Shown in pieces: positions 1 through 5,601 of a stretch of 6,644 nt of DNA. The translations under genes and the position numbers were made by a program. The DNA comes from an uncultured Clostridia bacterium. GTDB taxonomy: Bacteria > Bacillota > Clostridia > Oscillospirales > Acutalibacteraceae. The notes below the pieces were generated by a model. It did not search any database. It had not been told where the DNA came from and was given only the letters and a program-made list of their open reading frames with translations. The stretch is from positions 1 through 6,644 of the forward strand of contig CAJFUH010000020.1 of the NCBI GenBank assembly GCA_904420155.1, written 5' to 3'. Position 1 is the stretch's first letter; each line of letters starts with the position of its first letter.

Positions 1-1283
1 CTGTTCGGGCGGGCCAGTTTAGCGCCTACAGCGGCCGGGATTGAGTATCCCATGGTTCCCATACCGCCGGTTGTGAGGAATCTACCCGCAGTGGTAACAA
101 AATAATTGGCGGACCAGATTTGATTCTGTCCTACATCCGCTACCCAGATTGCCTTTGGCTGGAGAAGTTTGGAGAACTCCCGGATAAAGGAACAGGGTTC
201 CACATACCCTTCAAACGGCTGGGGCTCTTTTTGGAGAGATACTTTCCATTTCTGGGTGGTAGCCGTCCACTCGTCATCCACATGGTAATCCACTTTTTCC
301 AAAAGGGATTCCAATACGCTGCGGATATTGCCCACAATCGGGATGTGAGCGATCATATTTTTTCCGATTTCAGCCGGATCAATATCGATATGGATCACTT
401 TGGCTTTTTCTGTAATTTGATCGGGGGCAGCTACCGCACGGTCTCCCACACGCGCCCCGCAGAGGATCACAAGATCCGCGTTATGGATCGCTTTATTCGC
501 GGCGGCAACGCCGTGAGACCCCAACATCCCCAAATAGAGAGGATGCTCCGACGGCATAACGCCAATGCCCATCATAGTGGAAATTACCGGAATCCCAGTC
601 TTTTCCGCAAAGGCCACCAGATTCTTCTTTCCACCGGAGGAGAGCACGCCGCCTCCCGCACAAATGACAGGGCGTTTGGACTGCTTGATCTGTTCCGCAG
701 CCTTCTTAATTTGCAAAGGGTGCCCTTGGGTCCGCGGTTTATATCCGATGATATCCGCCTTTTCCGGATAGACAAATTTTTCTATGGTGCCCTGCTGAAT
801 ATCAATGGGGATATCAATCAGCACGGGGCCGGGCCGGCCTGTTGTGGCAATATGAAATGCTTCTTTAAAGATCCGTGGAAGATCCGCTGTCTGCTTTACG
901 AGGTAACTATGTTTAATAAAAGGTTCACAGGAACCGGTAATATCAGCCTCTTGAAAGACATCGCGGCCCAACAGGTCGCTGCGCACTTGGCCGGTGATGG
1001 CAACCAACGGGATAGAATCCATATAAGCGGTGGACAGACCGGTGATTAAATTGGTGGCGCCGGGACCAGAGGTGGCGATACAGACGCCAGGCTTCCCACA
1101 GGAACGGGTATAGCCGCTGGCAGCATGTGCGGCATTCTGCTCTTGACGGACCAGAATATGGCGAATAGAGGAATCCATTAACGCATCATAGAAGGGGCAA
1201 ATAGCCGCGCCCGGATATCCAAATACAACAGAGACGCCTTCACTTTCCAGACATTTCACCATAATTTGCGCACCATTTATCAT
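1..1283 (-). CDS. ilvB: Acetolactate synthase (AHAS) large subunit, C-terminus cut off by window edge
   Basis: Thiamine-diphosphate enzyme that condenses two pyruvates to 2-acetolactate (or pyruvate plus 2-oxobutyrate to acetohydroxybutyrate), the first common step of valine, leucine and isoleucine synthesis; cytoplasmic. Reading the minus strand from the ATG at 1283 gives 427 uninterrupted residues, and the frame is still open at base 1. The N-terminal ThDP (PYR) domain shows FGYPGAA at 21-27, the catalytic Glu48 in RQEQNAAHAA, and TSGPGATNL at 71-79. The central domain spans roughly 190-330 (LGMLGSHG at 251-258). The C-terminal domain starts with ADVGQNQIW and GGMGTMGYSIPAA at 406-418. The second ThDP/Mg motif (GDG...NN) should lie beyond the window, since the family is about 550 residues. 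Start choice: a strong GGAAGGAGG (1295-1303) lies 11 nt upstream and no in-frame start lies nearby upstream. The usual RFDDR stretch of the FAD region reads GARVGDRAV. The small subunit ilvN is not visible. Other ThDP enzymes (alsS, glyoxylate carboligase) are less likely given the motif set. Confidence 0.95.
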   Translation of the reverse strand, partial: MINGAQIMVKCLESEGVSVVFGYPGAAICPFYDALMDSSIRHILVRQEQNAAHAASGYTRSCGKPGVCIATSGPGATNLITGLSTAYMDSIPLVAITGQVRSDLLGRDVFQEADITGSCEPFIKHSYLVKQTADLPRIFKEAFHIATTGRPGPVLIDIPIDIQQGTIEKFVYPEKADIIGYKPRTQGHPLQIKKAAEQIKQSKRPVICAGGGVLSSGGKKNLVAFAEKTGIPVISTMMGIGVMPSEHPLYLGMLGSHGVAAANKAIHNADLVILCGARVGDRAVAAPDQITEKAKVIHIDIDPAEIGKNMIAHIPIVGNIRSVLESLLEKVDYHVDDEWTATTQKWKVSLQKEPQPFEGYVEPCSFIREFSKLLQPKAIWVADVGQNQIWSANYFVTTAGRFLTTGGMGTMGYSIPAAVGAKLARPN

Positions 1284-1294
1284 AAATGGATCAT

Positions 1295-1303
1295 CCTCCT
1301 TCC
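1295..1303 (-). promoter_or_regulatory. Ribosome binding site of ilvB
   Basis: GGAAGGAGG on the minus strand, ending 11 nt before the ATG at 1283. The spacing is slightly long, but this is the only strong Shine-Dalgarno sequence in the leader. An ATG only 1 nt after the GG would start an out-of-frame peptide that ends after four codons, so 1283 is the supported start. Confidence 0.8.
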
Positions 1304-1356
1304 TAAAATAACCAAAATCACGATAAATAAATCATCGCTAAGTTTTGATAGTTTTC

Positions 1357-1385
1357 ATTATAATATGGAGAGTGTACATGGTCAA
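1357..1385 (-). promoter_or_regulatory. Proximal promoter of ilvB (sigma-A type)
   Basis: On the minus strand, -35 TTGACC (1385-1380) and a perfect -10 TATAAT (1362-1357) are separated by exactly 17 bp. The expected transcription start is near 1350, giving a leader of about 66 nt before the ilvB ATG. The leader is too short for a T-box or classical attenuator and I see no terminator hairpin in it. A 19-bp imperfect palindrome (1381-1399) overlaps the -35 box and could be an operator. Confidence 0.85.
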
Positions 1386-1399
1386 GCAATATTGTTGAC
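1381..1399. promoter_or_regulatory. Imperfect palindrome over the ilvB -35 box (candidate operator)
   Basis: Arms GTCAA (1381-1385) and TTGAC (1395-1399) flank the perfect palindrome CAATATTG (1387-1394), with one unpaired G at 1386. The left arm contains the -35 hexamer of the ilvB promoter. The position suits a repressor site; no regulator can be assigned. It lacks a T tract on either side, so it does not read as a terminator. Confidence 0.4.
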
Positions 1400-1431
1400 A
1401 AAGAATAAGAGGGAAAGAAAATGTTATTTTG

Positions 1432-1503
1432 TCATACTTTACGGGAAGTTGTCTTACAAGTGGAAAAACAGTCTTTTTTCATTGGGATCGCATCGATCGA
1501 CAT
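1432..1503 (-). CDS. Possible 23-residue small protein upstream of ilvB
   Basis: A short minus-strand ORF from ATG at 1503 to TGA at 1434-1432. The peptide begins MSIDAIPMKKDCFSTC, is basic at its C-terminal end, and has two cysteines four residues apart. In its favour, it sits about 22 nt after the expected start site of a good promoter (1532-1560), with AGGG 8 nt before the ATG. Against it, the ribosome binding site is weak, the ORF is short enough to arise by chance, and I recognise no family. It is not rich in Leu/Ile/Val codons (two Ile, one Val, no Leu), so it does not look like an ilv attenuation leader peptide. Treat as hypothetical. Confidence 0.25.
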   Translation of the reverse strand: MSIDAIPMKKDCFSTCKTTSRKV

Positions 1504-1531
1504 CTAAACGACCCTATGGATTATTTAGGAT

Positions 1532-1560
1532 ATTTTAGCATAGGAAACCCATAAAATCAA
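1532..1560 (-). promoter_or_regulatory. Distal minus-strand promoter upstream of ilvB
   Basis: On the minus strand, -35 TTGATT (1560-1555) and -10 TAAAAT (1537-1532) are spaced 17 bp apart. The -10 is preceded by TG one base away (TGCTAAAAT), an extended -10. The predicted start is near 1525. It would drive either the small ORF at 1503-1432 or a second ilvB transcript with a leader of about 240 nt. Which of the two is inference. Confidence 0.65.
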
Positions 1561-1733
1561 CGTTTTTTTCATGAAAAGAGGGAAAGAAACAAGAAAAAGC
1601 AGAAGCAAGATGAACTTTAGCAAAAAGGAAATTTTTGTCTTGCTTACAGGATGGAAAAAAGAAAAAAATAAATATTTTCTATAGAGGGTAGACAAGTGGA
1701 GCGCTTTTTTGCTATATTTTTCTCAGAAAAAGA

Positions 1734-1773
1734 AAGATACAGATCCCTTTTTTCTATCGGGGATCTGTATCTT
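1734..1773 (-). terminator. Intrinsic terminator of spoIID (probably bidirectional)
   Basis: A perfect 14-bp inverted repeat, AAGATACAGATCCC (1734-1747) with GGGATCTGTATCTT (1760-1773), closes a 12-nt loop. Read on the minus strand it is followed by a T-rich run (TTCTTTTTC); read on the plus strand it is followed by GTTTTTT. It lies 45 bp past the spoIID stop, so its main role is ending the spoIID transcript and insulating ilvB. Confidence 0.9.
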
Positions 1774-1782
1774 GTTTTTTGG

Positions 1783-1810
1783 TTCCCAATAACGGTTAAA
1801 AAGTTGGGAA
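1783..1810 (-). repeat. Small inverted repeat just after spoIID
   Basis: TTCCCAA (1783-1789) pairs with TTGGGAA (1804-1810) across a 14-nt loop. On the minus strand it lies 7 nt past the spoIID stop and is followed by CCAAAAAAC rather than a T tract, so it is not itself a standard terminator. It could stabilise the mRNA 3' end or assist the strong hairpin that follows. Confidence 0.4.
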
Positions 1811-1817
1811 AGAGACA

Positions 1818-2828
1818 TTAGGAAGAAGTCAACTGCGTATTTGGGTAGTACCAAGCCAGAATTTCTTGATAATCGGAACCTTGTTGCGCCATATAATTGG
1901 CCCCATATTGGCTCATTCCCACACCGTGCCCATATCCCCGGACAGTAAAAACAAACCGGTCTTCTGCATATACTAAGTCAAAATTGGCAGAACGCAGGGA
2001 AAAGACGGAACGCATATCGCTGCCGGATATTTCCTTATTTCCAATGGTGATACTTTTTACCATTCCGGAAGAAGTGCGTTGGGAATTGCCCACCCATGTC
2101 TGGGGCTCTCCCTCTAGGACCAGATCCGGCCATTTTGTCTGGGCCGCGGCCTTGAATTCGTCAGCGGAAAGTTCCACAGTGGTTTGATATTCTGGCGCCA
2201 AGAGGTCGCCGGGGCTGGGGACGGCCACAAGGTAATCCTTTTCCCCGCCGAAAACATCCGCGCTGGTTTCCGTGGTTCCGCCGGAAATGGCGTGGAAAGC
2301 CGCCACAATGAGCTCATCCCCGTTGGTCAGTACTTGCCCTATTACCGGCTGGACGGCGTCCGAGATCTTTTGATAATATTCCTCAAATTGTTCTCCCCAA
2401 GCCTCCTGCATTTTGCTTTTGCTCCAATAAATTTTTCCGTTGGAAAGGTCGGCGGAAAAATCCGCCCCGTTTAGATCGGGGGTGGGATTTTCCCGTTCTT
2501 TCTGGCGGAGATTGCTGTAGTAGGTATAAGCGGCTACGGATTGCGCTTTGAGCGCTTCTGGTTCAAAGGTAGGAGGCATTTCGGCGGCCACTCCCCCGAC
2601 GGCGAACTCTTCGTTGCTGACGGTTACAATTTCACCAGTGGTTTCATCTAAAATACGGAAAGATTCCGCTTCCAATTGCGGGGAAGCGGGCGGGGAGGAT
2701 TCTGCCGTAGGAGCAGAAGAATCTGGAGCCGAAGAAGCTTGGCCGGAGGCGGCGCTTCCCATAGCTAAAAAGGGGATCAACAGCATGGAGAGGAAAAGGA
2801 TAGAAATAAAAATAACATGGCGTTTCAT
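1818..2828 (-). CDS. spoIID: Stage II sporulation protein D (SpoIID/LytB family lytic transglycosylase)
   Basis: SpoIID cleaves glycan strands of peptidoglycan. With SpoIIP and SpoIIM it thins septal wall and drives membrane migration during engulfment, working on the outer face of the mother-cell membrane. The 336-residue length matches the family. A hydrophobic N-terminal segment (residues 5-23) after MKRH acts as signal anchor, followed by a Ser/Pro/Ala-rich linker to about 50. The SpoIID domain follows: EEFAVGGVAAEMPPTFEPEA (73-92) holds the expected catalytic Glu83, ALKAQSVAAYTYY is the core helix, and the C-terminal signature GYGHGVGMSQYGA is at 298-310. The protein has no cysteine, so it cannot have the Cys/His zinc site reported for some clostridial SpoIID. 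AGAAAGGAG (2841-2849) lies 12 nt before the ATG. It is transcribed divergently from citrate synthase, with no spoIIP, spoIIM or murA beside it. A mother-cell (sigma-E) promoter is expected but I could not identify one. It could be a paralogous SpoIID/LytB protein rather than the engulfment enzyme. Confidence 0.9.
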   Translation of the reverse strand: MKRHVIFISILFLSMLLIPFLAMGSAASGQASSAPDSSAPTAESSPPASPQLEAESFRILDETTGEIVTVSNEEFAVGGVAAEMPPTFEPEALKAQSVAAYTYYSNLRQKERENPTPDLNGADFSADLSNGKIYWSKSKMQEAWGEQFEEYYQKISDAVQPVIGQVLTNGDELIVAAFHAISGGTTETSADVFGGEKDYLVAVPSPGDLLAPEYQTTVELSADEFKAAAQTKWPDLVLEGEPQTWVGNSQRTSSGMVKSITIGNKEISGSDMRSVFSLRSANFDLVYAEDRFVFTVRGYGHGVGMSQYGANYMAQQGSDYQEILAWYYPNTQLTSS

Positions 2829-2990
2829 TATTTGGTCAAGCTCCTTTCTGAATACTCTATATTTACATGGAACACAAATATATTATTCATAATTTGGGCT
2901 GTTTTTTAATATTGAAAGGGAAATCTTGCTTTGTTTTGCATGTTTTTTGATAAAATATTTCATAATGTGACGATTTTCGTTAAATTCATA

Positions 2991-3019
2991 TTGACTTTGC
3001 AGGAGCCTTGCTCTAATAT
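2991..3019 (+). promoter_or_regulatory. Promoter of citrate synthase (sigma-A type)
   Basis: -35 TTGACT (2991-2996) and -10 TAATAT (3014-3019) are separated by 17 bp. The predicted start near 3026 gives a leader of about 57 nt. The ribosome binding site GAGGTG (3070-3075) is 7 nt before the ATG at 3083. I see no cre-like or other obvious operator in the spacer. Confidence 0.8.
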
Positions 3020-3082
3020 TTTATTTTAATGGATGCTTATTCCAATAACCATTGAGACAGCGATAGAAAGAGGTGCGTTAGG

Positions 3083-4447
3083 ATGGGGGAAACGGTACAA
3101 GAAACTCGGGAAAGCAAGTTTGCCCATTTATGCGATGAATTTAGAAAGAATAATTACATAGACCCTTCTAAATATGAACAATATAATGTCAAACGCGGCC
3201 TACGAAATCAAGATGGCACCGGTGTTATGGCGGGGCTGACCATGATCTGCAATGTGCATGGTTACTTGGTGGCGGATGGGGAACGTATCCCGGATGAAGG
3301 AAAGCTGACTTACCGGGGGATCGACCTGGTGGATATTGTGCAGGGCTGTACCCAAGAAAACCGGTTTGGTTTCGAAGAGGTAGCGTGGCTGCTGCTGTTT
3401 GGCACCCAGCCTACCCGAGAACAATTGGCGGGATTTAGAGCCTTATTAAGTGAATACAGGGAGCTGCCCGACTACTTTGCAGAGGATATGATCATCAAAG
3501 CGCCGTCGAAGGATATTATGAATAAATTGGCCCGTTCGGTGTTGGCGCTGTATTCTTATGATGACAATCCGGATGATTGCTCCCTGGAAAATATTGTCCG
3601 ACAATCTATTCAGCTGATTGCCCGTATGCCCACTATTATGACTTATGCTTATCAGGTAAAACGGCGTCATTTCGATAAAGAGAGCATGTATTTCCACCCC
3701 ATTGACAGCCGGCATTCTACGGCGGAATCCATTCTCAACGCCATCCGGCCGGACCGCAAATTTACAGATGAAGAGGCCAAGCTGCTGGATCTTCTAATGA
3801 TTATCCATGCGGAACATGGCGGCGGCAACAATTCTACCTTTGCCACCCGCGTGCTTTCTTCATCAGGGACCGATACTTATTCCGCCATTGCCGCCGCTAT
3901 TGGGGCCTTGAAAGGCCCAAAGCATGGAGGCGCGAACCATCGTGTTATGCAGATGATGGAATGTGTGAAAGAGAAGGTGCATGATTGGGCTGACGATGAT
4001 GAGGTAGAAGCCTTTTTGACCCGCATTGTCAATAAACAGGAAGGGGATCATTCTGGATTAATCTATGGCCAAGGACATGCTATTTATACTTTATCAGACC
4101 CAAGAGCCGTTTTGCTCAAACAGCATGCCAAAAAGCTGGCGGGGGAAAAGGGAATGCTGAAGGAATTTGAACTTTACGAACGGGTAGAACGGCTGGCTCC
4201 CCAAGTGTTTGCTAAAGTAAAGGGAGATAGGAAGGTGCTGTGCGCCAATGTGGATTTTTATTCTGGCCTAGTTTATCAGATGTTGGGATTGCCCAGTATT
4301 TTATATACGCCGATGTTTGCCGTATCCCGTATTGCCGGATGGTGCGCCCATCGGATGGAGGAAGTTTATACAGGGAGCCGGATTATCCGTCCCGCTTACA
4401 AGTCCTTGGTGGAGGGAAGAAAATATATTCCCATTGATAAAAGATAG
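3083..4447 (+). CDS. gltA: Citrate synthase (Si-type)
   Basis: Condenses acetyl-CoA and oxaloacetate to citrate. In anaerobic clostridia this usually supplies the oxidative branch to 2-oxoglutarate and glutamate rather than a full TCA cycle. The 454-residue protein carries the expected catalytic residues in order: His245 in HAEHGGGNNS, His281 in GPKHGGAN, and Asp391 in NVDFYSG. The signature region GQGHAIYTLSDPR (329-341) includes the oxaloacetate-binding His332 and has Gln where an aromatic or small residue is more usual. The C-terminal SRIAGWCAHRMEE (415-427) supplies another substrate-binding arginine. The N-terminal extension (about 1-50) fits the longer citrate synthases of Clostridia. 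It is homologous to ordinary citrate synthase, not to the isopropylmalate-synthase-like Re-citrate synthase. Methylcitrate synthase activity cannot be excluded by sequence. No aconitase or isocitrate dehydrogenase gene is adjacent. The symbol gltA is used loosely; citZ would be the Bacillus name. Confidence 0.95.
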   Translation: MGETVQETRESKFAHLCDEFRKNNYIDPSKYEQYNVKRGLRNQDGTGVMAGLTMICNVHGYLVADGERIPDEGKLTYRGIDLVDIVQGCTQENRFGFEEVAWLLLFGTQPTREQLAGFRALLSEYRELPDYFAEDMIIKAPSKDIMNKLARSVLALYSYDDNPDDCSLENIVRQSIQLIARMPTIMTYAYQVKRRHFDKESMYFHPIDSRHSTAESILNAIRPDRKFTDEEAKLLDLLMIIHAEHGGGNNSTFATRVLSSSGTDTYSAIAAAIGALKGPKHGGANHRVMQMMECVKEKVHDWADDDEVEAFLTRIVNKQEGDHSGLIYGQGHAIYTLSDPRAVLLKQHAKKLAGEKGMLKEFELYERVERLAPQVFAKVKGDRKVLCANVDFYSGLVYQMLGLPSILYTPMFAVSRIAGWCAHRMEEVYTGSRIIRPAYKSLVEGRKYIPIDKR

Positions 4448-4477
4448 TTGTACATTTTGGCGAATCCATGTTACAAT
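4448..4477 (+). promoter_or_regulatory. Promoter of the membrane-protein gene, inside the terminator hairpin
   Basis: An extended -10, TGTTACAAT (4469-4477, hexamer TACAAT), lies 18 bp after a partial -35 match TTGTAC (4448-4453; three of six consensus bases). The predicted start near 4484 is in the loop of the hairpin that ends the citrate synthase transcript. Initiation here would make an mRNA lacking the left hairpin arm, so it would escape termination. Confidence 0.55.
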
Positions 4478-4517
4478 AATTCAAATGATTTGTAATGCGG
4501 ATTCGCATTTATTTTTT
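4460..4517 (+). terminator. Intrinsic terminator of citrate synthase
   Basis: GCGAATCC (4460-4467) pairs perfectly with GGATTCGC (4499-4506). An inner stem TTACAA (4471-4476) with TTGTAA (4490-4495) is separated by a 3x3 internal loop. The hairpin is followed by ATTTATTTTTT (4507-4517), which runs straight into the next gene's ribosome binding site. The hairpin is larger than a typical terminator and its T run is interrupted, so partial readthrough is likely. Confidence 0.65.
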
Positions 4518-4522
4518 GGAGG
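4518..4522 (+). promoter_or_regulatory. Ribosome binding site that fixes the membrane-protein start
   Basis: GGAGG lies 8 nt before ATG 4531. The longer alternative start at 4495 falls within the terminator stem, has no Shine-Dalgarno sequence, and would add a polar 12-residue leader ahead of the first membrane helix, so 4531 is preferred. Confidence 0.85.
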
Positions 4523-4530
4523 AAGATAGC

Positions 4531-5391
4531 ATGAAACTTAAATACCTGTGGATTATTTTTGCTGTATTCTTGTTGATTACCGTGCCGTTTCGTATTTACC
4601 AGGTGCTGGCCTTGATTGATCCTAAAACTAATTTTTATGAGAAAGGCACAGAGTTTACATTAGGGCTGTTAATTGGATTGCTGGCGCTGTATACGGTGGG
4701 AATCTTGGTGGTTACCGCTTGCCGCAAAGACGCGCAACGCCATATGGTACATAAAAATATTCCAGCGGGTATTTTTGCTTTGGTAGCGGGCGTATTGCTG
4801 TTGACTGAATCCGCTACGGAGCTGGTCAGAGCCGTTACCAACGCAGATCAAAGGGTAGAAGCGGCAATCCTGTCAGCCGCCGCTGTGCTGGCGGCGATTA
4901 CCTTTGCGATAATGGCAGTATCCTCTTTTGTCGGCAGAAATATGTTTGAAAAGGTACCTTTGCTGGCCCTATTGACCACATTATGGGGATGCGCCCGGTT
5001 GGTCGTTACTTTTCTGGGATATACTAATATCGCCAGTGATAGTTCCAGTATGTTTGATATGGTGGGAATTATGTTCGCTTTGCTTTTCCTGTTTGCGCAG
5101 GCGAAACTTTTTGCCAATGTAGACAGCAAGAAAACCAGCAAAAGATTATTTATGCTGGGACTGCTGGCTATCGTCTTTATCTGTGTATTCAATATCCCGG
5201 AACTGATACAGCATGTGATAGGCGTTCTCCCCTTTACCTTGGATACGTTTCTTCCCCGTGTAATCGATTTGTCTTTGGCCTGCTATATTTTCTGTATCTT
5301 ACTAGAAATGTCGAAAGAAGAGATATTAGCGGGAACGGAAGAAGCACAGCCTTTTTCAGATAAGGGGGCAGATGCAATACAGGGGCGGTAA
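4531..5391 (+). CDS. Multi-pass membrane protein of unknown function
   Basis: I do not recognise the family. The 286-residue product is strongly hydrophobic, with seven to eight likely membrane helices at about 5-27, 42-63, 77-97, 111-133, 142-163, 174-194, 205-222 and 243-260. Short charged loops lie between them, notably CRKDAQRHMVHK (64-75) and SKKTSKRL (199-206), which would be cytoplasmic by the positive-inside rule. The last 26 residues form a polar, acidic tail. There is no cleavable signal peptide, no obvious catalytic or metal motif, no repeat and no nucleotide-binding site. It is preceded by a promoter and a good ribosome binding site, so the neighbouring citrate synthase does not by itself imply a linked role. 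It could be a small transporter or sensor-like integral protein, but nothing seen allows a choice. Confidence 0.85.
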   Translation: MKLKYLWIIFAVFLLITVPFRIYQVLALIDPKTNFYEKGTEFTLGLLIGLLALYTVGILVVTACRKDAQRHMVHKNIPAGIFALVAGVLLLTESATELVRAVTNADQRVEAAILSAAAVLAAITFAIMAVSSFVGRNMFEKVPLLALLTTLWGCARLVVTFLGYTNIASDSSSMFDMVGIMFALLFLFAQAKLFANVDSKKTSKRLFMLGLLAIVFICVFNIPELIQHVIGVLPFTLDTFLPRVIDLSLACYIFCILLEMSKEEILAGTEEAQPFSDKGADAIQGR

Positions 5392-5462
5392 TCTAGGAAA
5401 AATCCCAAACCAAGGATTCATGATATCTTTTCTCCAATAAGGAAGGAAAAGCATACTAAGAA

Positions 5463-5543
5463 ATGGCAGATGATAAAGATACAATCTATGAAATTTACCG
5501 AAACCAGAGAAAAGATCGTGAAATTGCTAACAAAGTATTGTAA
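5463..5543 (+). CDS. Possible 26-residue charged small protein upstream of gap
   Basis: ATG 5463 to TAA 5543 encodes a highly charged, helix-prone peptide starting MADDKDTIYEIYRNQ, with six acidic and six Lys/Arg residues. An in-frame stop lies two codons before the ATG. It lies 71 nt after the membrane-protein gene with no clear terminator between, so it might be read from that transcript. Its stop codon falls inside the -35 box of the gap promoter. No properly spaced Shine-Dalgarno is present: GGAAGG at 5441-5446 is 16 nt away. Natural peptide-like composition is the only support; it may be chance or a remnant of an older gene. Confidence 0.25.
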   Translation: MADDKDTIYEIYRNQRKDREIANKVL

Positions 5544-5566
5544 AATTCATAAAAATGTTTTAAAAT
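5538..5566 (+). promoter_or_regulatory. Promoter of gap
   Basis: -35 TTGTAA (5538-5543) and -10 TAAAAT (5561-5566) are spaced 17 bp apart in an AT-rich context that favours strong initiation. The predicted start near 5573 leaves a leader of about 30 nt containing AGGAGGT (5586-5592), 9 nt before the ATG. No CggR-type operator is evident. Confidence 0.7.
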
Positions 5567-5601
5567 AGACCCTAGAAAAATTATCAGGAGGTAATATTTT
5601 T

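Larger units (their letters stand above)
1284..1733. other. AT-rich non-coding spacer upstream of ilvB
   Basis: About 450 bp between the ilvB start and the spoIID terminator, with long A or T runs. It holds the two minus-strand promoters, the palindrome and the possible small ORF described separately. A 13-nt direct repeat AGAGGGAAAGAAA occurs at 1408-1420 and 1577-1589. I looked for a T-box (specifier stem and AGGGTGG-type box), other riboswitch landmarks, tRNA and transposon ends and saw none. Nothing convincing is seen between 1590 and 1733. Confidence 0.7.

Noticed and set aside
120..1049. Long 309-codon plus-strand ORF
   Set aside because: It lies wholly antisense to ilvB, whose minus-strand frame is conserved and open over the whole stretch; the plus-strand product is not protein-like and has no ribosome binding site.
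1284..1350. T-box or attenuator in the ilvB leader, including a five-residue ORF MIYLS
   Set aside because: The leader from the proximal promoter is only about 66 nt, with no terminator/antiterminator pair, no T-box motif and no ribosome binding site for the mini-ORF.
1381..1399. Rex (redox) operator at the ilvB palindrome
   Set aside because: The half-sites and spacing do not fit the TTGTTAAN4TTAACAA-type consensus; kept only as an unassigned dyad.
1266..1538. Plus-strand 90-codon ORF running out of the ilvB 5' end
   Set aside because: No ribosome binding site, starts inside ilvB on the other strand and runs backward through its promoters; the product is a low-quality AT-driven sequence.
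1525..1572. 15-residue minus-strand ORF (MKKTLILWVSYAKIS) rich in Leu/Ile/Val, resembling an ilv leader peptide
   Set aside because: No Shine-Dalgarno sequence, and it overlaps the distal promoter itself, so a transcript from that promoter would not contain its start. No attenuator hairpins follow.
1408..1589. Direct repeat AGAGGGAAAGAAA at 1408-1420 and 1577-1589 as a regulatory or mobile-element repeat
   Set aside because: Only two copies of a low-complexity purine run in an A-rich spacer; likely compositional.
2850..2900. Sigma-E or sigma-G promoter for spoIID (GAATAAT ... CATGTAAAT on the minus strand)
   Set aside because: Parts resemble the boxes, but the -10 matches poorly and the 12-bp spacing is off, so I would not annotate it.
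4495..4530. Upstream start (MRIRIYFLEEDS) for the membrane protein
   Set aside because: It has no ribosome binding site and lies in the terminator stem; the ATG at 4531 has GGAGG at 8 nt.
5401..5451. Terminator after the membrane-protein gene
   Set aside because: Small inverted repeats (AATCC/GGATT; CTTTTCTCC with GGAAGGAAAAG) exist but are bulged or short and lack a following T tract.
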